Assembly: GCF_900312815.1 (NCBI RefSeq)
Contig: NZ_OMPE01000007.1
Coordinates: 124,001 to 188,000 of the forward strand
Source of the DNA: Aquimarina sp. AU474
GTDB lineage: Bacteria > Bacteroidota > Bacteroidia > Flavobacteriales > Flavobacteriaceae
DNA: 64,000 nt
Reading direction: 5' to 3'
Below are positions 25,862-32,612 of the stretch, one piece after another. Numbering within the stretch: the stretch's first letter is position 1; the number at the start of each line of letters is the position of its first letter. The notes below the pieces were generated by a model. It was not told where the DNA came from. It made no database searches and saw only the letters and a program-made list of their open reading frames with translations. The position numbers and the translations under genes are program-made.

Positions 25862-26043
25862 CCTTCTGTTGGGCCATATTGACCTTCTATTGAGCCATGT
25901 TGACCCAAATTTAGACACTGAAAGTCTAATTTTGAGTGTTCCATGTCTAATTTTGAGTGCTCAAAGTCTAATTTTGAGTGTTCAGAGTCTAATTTTGAGT
26001 CTCTTTGCTTTAATTATGGGTATTCAAGGTCTAATTTTTCGTC
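25862..26043. repeat. tandem array with a 21-base period
   Basis: GTCTAATTTTGAGTG starts at 25924, 25945, 25966 and 25987, exactly 21 bases apart; a worn copy lies near 26008 and another at 26029. Two further 21-base units (CCTTCT.TTG.GCCAT.TTGA) at 25862 and 25883 keep the same phase. On the minus strand, one frame reads the heptad D-S-K-L-D-x-E-H repeatedly, broken by one TAA, which hints at a decayed heptad-repeat gene. The period does not fit CRISPR. Confidence 0.8.
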
Positions 26044-26180
26044 TTTTTGGCCCAAAACTTCTTTAAAAAGATCCAACAGGAGGTGTTTGTAGGTATTTGT
26101 AGCTGTCTTCTAATTTTCAGGTTTTATTTCTCTACCTTCCTTACCTCCTCCAACAATCTAATCTACTATTCTTGGGTATC

Positions 26181-26326
26181 CCCCTGCTGCCGCTAGTTTG
26201 CAACTAGTGTGCCACACAACCCAATGCCTATACTATAAAAAAACAGCCATAAGTTACAAAACTTATAGCTGTCTTATATATTTACTTACTCATACCGGCA
26301 CTCGTCTCAAACGAGCGCTAGCGGGG
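26181..26326. mobile_element. REPIN copy 1 (non-autonomous, RAYT-related)
   Basis: A left-end REP (26189-26213), a spacer with hairpin, and a right-end REP (26295-26326) in inverted orientation. It differs from copy 2 by six substitutions over 146 bases with no indel. Its right edge stops one base before the TAA of the small peptide gene, so it borders that gene directly. Confidence 0.82.
26237..26272 (-). terminator. terminator inside REPIN copy 1
   Basis: On the minus strand ACAGCTATAAGTT pairs with AACTTATGGCTGT (one T-G pair), loop TTGT, followed by T7. It lies 55 bases after the stop of the leader-peptide gene, so the REPIN supplies its terminator. Confidence 0.8.
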
Positions 26327-26327
26327 T

Positions 26328-26507
26328 TTAGCATCTTCCATCATAACGATCGTTGTATTTAACTTTAATGACACCATCTTCATTCCAAACAACTTTTTTA
26401 CAACCTCCGTTACCATCTGGGAGATAGGAAACAGATCTTCCTCCTTTAATAGATTCTAAATCAACTCTATTTAAAGTAACACCTAAACTTGAAATTTTTT
26501 TTAACAT
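26328..26507 (-). CDS. double-glycine leader peptide (bacteriocin/signal-like), 59 aa
   Basis: 59 residues, starting MLKKISSLGVTLNRVDLES and continuing IKGG before the core RSVSYLPDGNGGCKKVVW. The lead fits the Bacteroidota double-glycine leader (M-L-K-x-I-x-x-L-G, acidic/hydrophobic face, then I-x-GG) cut by the C39 peptidase of ABC exporters. The core of 36 residues is basic and Gly-rich and has two Cys (one in NGGCKK, one as the last residue), which could form a disulfide. No C39 transporter, modification enzyme or immunity gene is nearby, so export would rely on a distant exporter. A promoter and palindrome lie upstream. The gene lies between two REPINs. Function (toxin, signal or modified peptide) cannot be decided. 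Confidence 0.82.
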   Translation of the reverse strand: MLKKISSLGVTLNRVDLESIKGGRSVSYLPDGNGGCKKVVWNEDGVIKVKYNDRYDGRC

Positions 26508-26535
26508 AATACAATATTTATTAAGATTAATTATT

Positions 26536-26569
26536 TTAAACTATCGCCCTGTTCCCTAAACATCAAAAA
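26536..26569 (-). promoter_or_regulatory. promoter of the leader-peptide gene
   Basis: On the minus strand TTTTTG (26569-26564) is followed after 20 bases by TAGTTTAA (26543-26536), close to the Bacteroidota TTG-N20-TAnnTTTG. The transcript would start near 26530, leaving a leader of about 23 bases before the ATG at 26507. Confidence 0.65.
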
Positions 26570-26600
26570 TGTTACCCATAGAACTGAAAAAATATTTTTT

Positions 26601-26618
26601 TACTCAAAATTTTGAGTA
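26601..26618. promoter_or_regulatory. 18-bp perfect palindrome, operator candidate
   Basis: TACTCAAAATTTTGAGTA is fully self-complementary and lies 32 bases beyond the -33 box of the leader-peptide promoter. AAAAAATATTTTTT precedes it. It could bind a dimeric regulator; none is encoded nearby. Confidence 0.45.
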
Positions 26619-26663
26619 GATAGAAACTTTTAAATTACAGGTCATTCAATCGCCATTAAGGCT

Positions 26664-26809
26664 CCCCTGCTGCCGCTAGTTTGCAACTAGTGTGCCACAC
26701 AACCCAATGCCTAGACTATAAAAAAACAGCCATAAGTTACTAAACCTATAGCTGTCTTGTATATTTACTTACTCATACCGTCACTCGTCTCAGACGAGCG
26801 CTAGCGGGG
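26664..26809. mobile_element. REPIN copy 2 (non-autonomous, RAYT-related)
   Basis: Same layout as copy 1: left-end REP 26672-26696 and right-end REP 26778-26811, with a 483-base offset. The right REP stem keeps CTCGT/ACGAG pairing. It lies 108 bases after the stop of the Rhs immunity gene and so follows the Rhs operon. Confidence 0.82.
26720..26755 (-). terminator. terminator inside REPIN copy 2
   Basis: Same hairpin and T7 run as in copy 1, with two stem changes that weaken the middle of the stem. It is in position to end the Rhs operon. Confidence 0.65.
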
Positions 26810-26880
26810 GGTTCTTAGTATTTATTTCTTACTCTTGTGGAAGTCCAAGTTGAAAACTCGAACTAGCACATACTATAACC

Positions 26881-26900
26881 CAGCAGGGGCGCTAGCGGGA
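26881..26900. repeat. REP fragment junction
   Basis: CAGCAGGGG, the inverted outer flank of the left-end REP, is joined directly to CGCTAGCGGGA, the outer end of a right-end REP. It looks like a scar from deletion or recombination between REPINs, 19 bases from the immunity gene stop. Confidence 0.5.
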
Positions 26901-26918
26901 GGGATAGTTTACTTAATA

Positions 26919-27200
26919 TTAATTGACTATTAAAAAGTAATAGTACATGAATAAACCAACAGGTATAATCATCATTAATGCATAAATAATATTACTTCTA
27001 AATAACCGCATTCTATATTTTAACACAGTTGTTAGAATAATCTGAAGAATGACCATTCCTATGGGAACATGCAATTCATAGCCTTTTATCCCTGATCCAG
27101 AACCAAATATTCCAAATTCAATAAAAGAGCCTAATATTTGCAAAGCATAGTACATTGCTATACTTATTATTAAATAGCCAAAATATTTTAATATTTCCAT
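26919..27200 (-). CDS. small membrane protein, probable immunity to the Rhs toxin tip
   Basis: 93 residues with about three TM helices: ~6-26 (FGYLIISIAMYYALQILGSF), ~46-62 (VPIGMVILQIILTTVL) and ~72-92 (IIYALMMIIPVGLFMYYYFL). Its ATG comes two bases after the stop of the Rhs gene, as is typical of polymorphic-toxin immunity genes. A membrane location fits an effector that attacks lipids (inference). No family is recognised. If the toxin tip is not a lipase, the protein could be an accessory factor. Confidence 0.7.
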   Translation of the reverse strand: MEILKYFGYLIISIAMYYALQILGSFIEFGIFGSGSGIKGYELHVPIGMVILQIILTTVLKYRMRLFRSNIIYALMMIIPVGLFMYYYFLIVN

Positions 27201-27202
27201 TT

Positions 27203-30200
27203 TTATTCCTTTACAGTTATTTTAATTCCGTATTCTTTCATTTTGCTAACGAAACCATCAATTAATTTACTATTATCTCCTTTACTTTCTTTAAATGCTT
27301 GCATAAAAGATTTTAAGTCATTTTTAAAAGATTTTATTCTATGAGATTCTCCAAATTTACCCTTCTCAGCGTTACTTTTAAACGCCGCCTTAAGTCCTCC
27401 CATATCATTACCAGACAACATATCGTAATCTCTATCAATTGAATAAGCATCTACTCCTTCAGGAGAATCAATAGAATCTGATTGATGAGGAGCTAAATTT
27501 AAGACAAAGTCAATTACATTATTTGGATCTTCAAACAATTCTGAATTTTCTTTAATGTATCTTAACAGCCTACTTGTATATCCAGCTCCAAATGCCCCCC
27601 CTCTACTATGAGTATATATCTGAATTTTTTCAGTAATTTTTCCAGTTTCCGGATCTCGCTCCAATTTTGCAATAATATTATCGATATCTTTCCCCGCTGC
27701 AGAATACCCTCCTTGATATCTGCTGCCGGCTGTTACTGCATATTTCTCACCTTTTCTAGCACCTCTAGCATATGCATGAAAACTTGATTTATACCCTCTA
27801 TCACCATCAACATAATGGAATTGTCCCCCCGGATTAGCTATACCAGATCCTTTAATGGTATTTATAATTTCAGAAGTCCAATATGATTCATTTCCTCTTT
27901 CTAAATCGGATCCAACTCTACCATTAATTAAAATTGGCAGCTCACCATCTAGATCTAAATATACAATTGGACTATTTAAAGCATAAACATATGGAGAAGA
28001 AGATTCCAAAACATCTGTGGCAGGATCAAAATTCATCCATCTACCAAGCTCTGGATTATAGTTACGTGCAGTAATATCGATCCAACCCAGGCCTATCTCA
28101 TCTTGCTCTTCTTTATTCGTAAATCCATACGCATGATTCCTACCTCTAAGAATACTATTATACCCCCTATGAGTGAGTCCAAAAGGATAATAATTCTTCT
28201 CTTGTACGATTGTTAACTCTTCATTTTGCAACACCACATTATCAATATAAAAGTGTGTAACCACCCCATCATCTTGAGTCGTATAACTCTTCTCGACTTT
28301 AACCCTAAGCGTAACCGCTTCTGGATCTAGATCAGAAACTATTTTTTTAAACCCTGTTTGATTGGTATACTCACCGTATCTGGTTATATAGCTCCCATCT
28401 GCTCGAAATTGCCATATCGTAATCGATACTAAATGAGTCGTGCCCATATCTACATCCATACTCACAGAGGCTCTTGATGTACCTGCAGGGATATCATACT
28501 TATATATATGAGCACCTTTCCATTTCTGAGGAGCTGATATTTTAAGCCTTCCATTTTCATTAATTATCTGATCTGCGCCTGCATTTGTCCAACCTTGTAA
28601 ACCGCTATCAAAATTATTATCAATATAAACAATACGGTTATCCCTATACGATAATCTAATATTATCTAAATGATCTTTGTATTGATACACATACTTATAC
28701 CCATCTGCTTCTTTTTCTACAATCCCTTCTGGGTGGTTAAAGAACTCCAAAGTACCATTCTTATATACATAGTTTCCAGCATACTCTGTGTTTATTAAAG
28801 AACTTCCTTCTGTAACGATCTTTTTCAATTTCGCTCCAGTGGCGTCGTAAATATATGAAATAGTTCCTGTTCCTTGGCTATTACTTATAGAAACTGTTGC
28901 AGGTAGATTTAAATGGTTATAGGTAATGTCTGTAATGCCTTTGTTACGATCCAGGATCATGTTCCCGTTTACGTCGTACTCAAAGTCGTCATTGGTATTG
29001 GTACCGTCTTTAAAACCGTAATTATCGTTACCGGTATCTGTAACTTGTAATAATTTATTACCACTATCATAGGCATAGGATAAGATATCCATATCCCCAA
29101 AAGTAGTTGCACCCGTATTGGTATGCCCTTTTCTGTTTAAGGATAAGATATTGCCCATTTTATCATAGGATACATTACTTAGGTTATATTTATTATCATT
29201 ACTAATACCCGTTTTGATTCTGTTTAAAGCATCATAAGTATAACTATAATTTCTTGTAATATTATCATTAGCTGTTTGCCAAGATATTTTTGAGATATTA
29301 CCATTGTATAATGGATTTGAACCCGTATTGTAATCAATGGCGAAGCTAAACAAGTCACTACCGATAGCACCTACATCATTGATCCCTTGTAACCAACCAC
29401 GTATGTTATAGCTATAGTCTACAGTTTGTAACCCTTCGACAGTGCTCTGGGTGACAATCCCTCCTACTTTCTTGCTAGTGAGTTGGCCTAATGCATCATA
29501 ATGATTATTGGCAATTAATTCCTCATCTTGATTACCTATCTTTTGAGTTTGCTTAGTTACTCTACCTGTATGATCGTATGTAAATTTGTCGATGGTAACA
29601 ATAGCTGCATTACTATCCTTTGTATGGGTAGTTTTGGTTTGTTGTACTCTACCTGCAAAGTCTAACTCACTTTCAATAATATCTGTAGTATTTAGATATT
29701 CATTTTTTATGGCTATATAAATTGGTCTTCCTTTTTGGTCATAAAATGTACCTGTTGTAATCCAATTATTTGTTCCCAGAACTCTTACTTTACTACCTGT
29801 GGATAAACTTTTTGCATTTACATCTACATTTTGACCTAATACAATAGGAGGTGCACTAATCCCTGGGCGATCAAAAACATAATCATCGTAGTAATTAATG
29901 GTATGGATCTCTGCAATCCCTTGTGGGATGGCATCATTAGAATAATATATCGTAGTACCCGCTATGGTAGCAGCGCTACTTTGTTTGGTTTCGTATTGTT
30001 TGTATACTGTGGTATTATCTGCCGATCCTTGCATAGCCACTCTACCACTAGTATTTGTAACCATACCAGTATAAGTTACTCTACCTATAGCATCGTATTT
30101 GGTAAACAACCATTTGCCTTGTGCCTTTAGGTTCGCATCTTGGGTCATTACTGGCTGATCTAATTTATTATATATGATATACTCCCATCCTTTGCCCGGG

Positions 30201-32593
30201 ATTTTTTTCTCGATCAATCGGTTTCTATAATCATATCGGTATTGATAACAGAGTTCGACAAGTTCGGTATTAGAAACACCATCTGCAGTTGTCACTTTTG
30301 GTGGTAATACATAGGTAAGATTACCATAATCATCGTATACATAATAGGTGTCGTGCGGTATACTCTCATTAAAAGTTCTTTTTAAAAGTACTCTACCTTG
30401 TTTGTCTTTATATTCTCTAGTGGTATGGTTATCCCCATCGGCAGTCGTCCAGTTTTCATCTTTGGTAATAGTTACTTGCAACTCATTGGCAGCATAATAA
30501 CCGTCTTGTTCTAAACTTGGCTCCTCAGTATTATTTGCATCTGCAAAGGTTACATCAAAACGTACTACCTCATTAGTCGTGTTATGTCTCCAATCAAATT
30601 TAATCGTATGATCTGCATCACTAGTAGGATTCGCTTTCCAAGCCGTACCCGGTGCGCCTTGTTCTAGTACTCGATTTAATGGGGAGTCTTCATAAATACT
30701 TTCTGAATATGCATTTACCTGTGCCGGATTGGTAATCCCAGGAAAATCATTGGCATAGGTATTTAAATAATAGCTATTGATATCATTGTTGATATCTACT
30801 GCCGTATATGCTCCCGTATTAGCTTTGGCAAAAGGTAAGTACTGTTTGGTTTGTCTACCCAGCTCATCATACTCGATATGAGTGATGATGTCTTGCTCTG
30901 TAGGTGATGCCTTAACCGCAATTTGCTGTTTTGGCCTACCTAATCCATCTACATAAGTTACCGTTTCACTTACATCCTTATTATACTTGATCTCACTAGG
31001 CGAGGTCATTTCTTCGAGGTATGTTCGGCTATAGACGTAGTTCTCATTCTCTGATAACGTAAGAGTATATGGTTCATTTGCACAACCTCTTATCTCTCCA
31101 TATTCATCTGGGCATTGATCTGTATTATCTAACACATACCCTGATGGTTGTGCACATGCCGTTATAACCGTATTGGGATCTCCTAATCCATCAGTATCAC
31201 CATCTGCATACCATTGGGTATTGGGGTGGATATTGATATTACCATCATTACAATCATCACCATTTAAAACGTAGGTATACTCATCATCTGGAGCTGTACT
31301 ACGATAAAACTTTACACTGGGATTACCAAAGGTATCTTTATCTACATCTCTATAAAAGTTCTTTGGAGCTATATCAGTGATAAATTCATTACCATCATCA
31401 TGATCACTACCATTTAGCACATAGGTATACTCATCATCTGGAGCTGCACTACGATAAAATTTAATACTAGGGCTCCCAAAAGTATCTCTATCTCCATCTC
31501 TGTAATAAAACTTTGGTGCAATATTGGTGATAAACTCATCACTATCATCGCGATCACTACCGTTTAATACATACGTATACCCATCACTTGGAGCTACACT
31601 ATGATAAAACTTCACATTAGGATTACCAAAGGTATCCCTATCTCCATCTCTGTAAAAATTCTTGGGGGCGATATTGGTGATAAATTCATTACCATCATTG
31701 ATATCATCATTATTGATTACATATCCTAAAGGTCTATCACATTGCGTCTTTTTTATGGCTGCATTACCTCTACCATCACCATCACCATCTTTATACCATT
31801 TTGTATTGGGGTGAATATTGATATTACGATCATCGCAATCATTATTATTAGTTACATAACCGATGGGTTGTGCACTATAATATAGCCGATCTGCTGCTGC
31901 AGGTGAGCCGAATGTATCCTTGTCATAATCTCTATAAAAATAGCGTGGTGGGATGTTAGTGATATGAACATTACCATCATTGATATCATCATTATTACTT
32001 ACATAGCCTGAAGGCTTCGTACAACTTTTGGTAGTTGAGTTTATGTTTCCTCTACCATCTTTGTCATAATCCCGATACCAAACTGTATTAGGGTGGATAT
32101 ATTTATTATTATCATTACAATCTCTATTGTCGGTAACATAACCGCTAGGGCGAACACTACGATATACCTTAACACCAGGATTACCAAAGCCATCTTTATC
32201 CACATCTCTATAAAAATTACGAGGTGCAATATGAGTGATATGAACATTGTTATCATCTCTATCATCTTTGTATAATACATATCCCGAAGGCTTAGTACAT
32301 TGGATTTTTACAGGACTGGTTCGTCCTCTACCATCACCATCATGATCATAATACCATCTGGTGGTTGGATTGATAGCTGCACTACCATCGTTACAATCAG
32401 TTTTATTGGCTACATAACGACTCTGTGGACTTGTAACATATGACGAATTGGGATTACCATATCCATCACCATCACCATCGTAGTAATATTTGGTAGTACC
32501 CCCACCCCCATCACTGGGGCCATCGGTTAATTGTGCTTGTGCGGTGTATCCTACTAACAGTAGGAATACAATCATATATATATTGTTTTTCAT
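27203..32593 (-). CDS. Rhs polymorphic toxin with calcium-binding-type repeats and lipase-like tip
   Basis: 1796 residues. Signal peptide to ~21 (AQAQ). Residues ~30-520 hold about ten ~45-residue repeats of the form FYRDxDxDxxGNP with CNDxNxxIHPNT, like thrombospondin-type/EF-like calcium loops. A DUF6443-like part (~540-660) and YD/Rhs repeats follow up to the core (ARNYNPELGRWMNFDPATD, then YVYALNSPIVYLDLDG). The last ~246 residues are a distinct tip: IYTHSRGGAFGAGY has an alpha/beta-hydrolase nucleophile elbow (Ser about 1663), with possible acid in DRDYDML and His in GESHRIKSF. This suggests a lipase/esterase toxin released inside a Rhs cage and delivered to competitors. The immunity gene follows directly. 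Export route is not certain; the signal peptide favours Sec then an outer-membrane path. Confidence 0.88.
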   Translation of the reverse strand: MKNNIYMIVFLLLVGYTAQAQLTDGPSDGGGGTTKYYYDGDGDGYGNPNSSYVTSPQSRYVANKTDCNDGSAAINPTTRWYYDHDGDGRGRTSPVKIQCTKPSGYVLYKDDRDDNNVHITHIAPRNFYRDVDKDGFGNPGVKVYRSVRPSGYVTDNRDCNDNNKYIHPNTVWYRDYDKDGRGNINSTTKSCTKPSGYVSNNDDINDGNVHITNIPPRYFYRDYDKDTFGSPAAADRLYYSAQPIGYVTNNNDCDDRNINIHPNTKWYKDGDGDGRGNAAIKKTQCDRPLGYVINNDDINDGNEFITNIAPKNFYRDGDRDTFGNPNVKFYHSVAPSDGYTYVLNGSDRDDSDEFITNIAPKFYYRDGDRDTFGSPSIKFYRSAAPDDEYTYVLNGSDHDDGNEFITDIAPKNFYRDVDKDTFGNPSVKFYRSTAPDDEYTYVLNGDDCNDGNINIHPNTQWYADGDTDGLGDPNTVITACAQPSGYVLDNTDQCPDEYGEIRGCANEPYTLTLSENENYVYSRTYLEEMTSPSEIKYNKDVSETVTYVDGLGRPKQQIAVKASPTEQDIITHIEYDELGRQTKQYLPFAKANTGAYTAVDINNDINSYYLNTYANDFPGITNPAQVNAYSESIYEDSPLNRVLEQGAPGTAWKANPTSDADHTIKFDWRHNTTNEVVRFDVTFADANNTEEPSLEQDGYYAANELQVTITKDENWTTADGDNHTTREYKDKQGRVLLKRTFNESIPHDTYYVYDDYGNLTYVLPPKVTTADGVSNTELVELCYQYRYDYRNRLIEKKIPGKGWEYIIYNKLDQPVMTQDANLKAQGKWLFTKYDAIGRVTYTGMVTNTSGRVAMQGSADNTTVYKQYETKQSSAATIAGTTIYYSNDAIPQGIAEIHTINYYDDYVFDRPGISAPPIVLGQNVDVNAKSLSTGSKVRVLGTNNWITTGTFYDQKGRPIYIAIKNEYLNTTDIIESELDFAGRVQQTKTTHTKDSNAAIVTIDKFTYDHTGRVTKQTQKIGNQDEELIANNHYDALGQLTSKKVGGIVTQSTVEGLQTVDYSYNIRGWLQGINDVGAIGSDLFSFAIDYNTGSNPLYNGNISKISWQTANDNITRNYSYTYDALNRIKTGISNDNKYNLSNVSYDKMGNILSLNRKGHTNTGATTFGDMDILSYAYDSGNKLLQVTDTGNDNYGFKDGTNTNDDFEYDVNGNMILDRNKGITDITYNHLNLPATVSISNSQGTGTISYIYDATGAKLKKIVTEGSSLINTEYAGNYVYKNGTLEFFNHPEGIVEKEADGYKYVYQYKDHLDNIRLSYRDNRIVYIDNNFDSGLQGWTNAGADQIINENGRLKISAPQKWKGAHIYKYDIPAGTSRASVSMDVDMGTTHLVSITIWQFRADGSYITRYGEYTNQTGFKKIVSDLDPEAVTLRVKVEKSYTTQDDGVVTHFYIDNVVLQNEELTIVQEKNYYPFGLTHRGYNSILRGRNHAYGFTNKEEQDEIGLGWIDITARNYNPELGRWMNFDPATDVLESSSPYVYALNSPIVYLDLDGELPILINGRVGSDLERGNESYWTSEIINTIKGSGIANPGGQFHYVDGDRGYKSSFHAYARGARKGEKYAVTAGSRYQGGYSAAGKDIDNIIAKLERDPETGKITEKIQIYTHSRGGAFGAGYTSRLLRYIKENSELFEDPNNVIDFVLNLAPHQSDSIDSPEGVDAYSIDRDYDMLSGNDMGGLKAAFKSNAEKGKFGESHRIKSFKNDLKSFMQAFKESKGDNSKLIDGFVSKMKEYGIKITVKE

Positions 32594-32612
32594 GTGTTCT
32601 TACTTTTTGGAA

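Noticed and set aside
25924-26043. possible CRISPR array
   Set aside because: Unit of 21 bases without unique spacers between repeats; no cas genes in the window.
25869-26066. 65-residue ORF reading SLILSVQSLILSV repeats
   Set aside because: The hydrophobic repeats follow from the 21-base tandem array; no signal peptide, promoter or start site supports translation.
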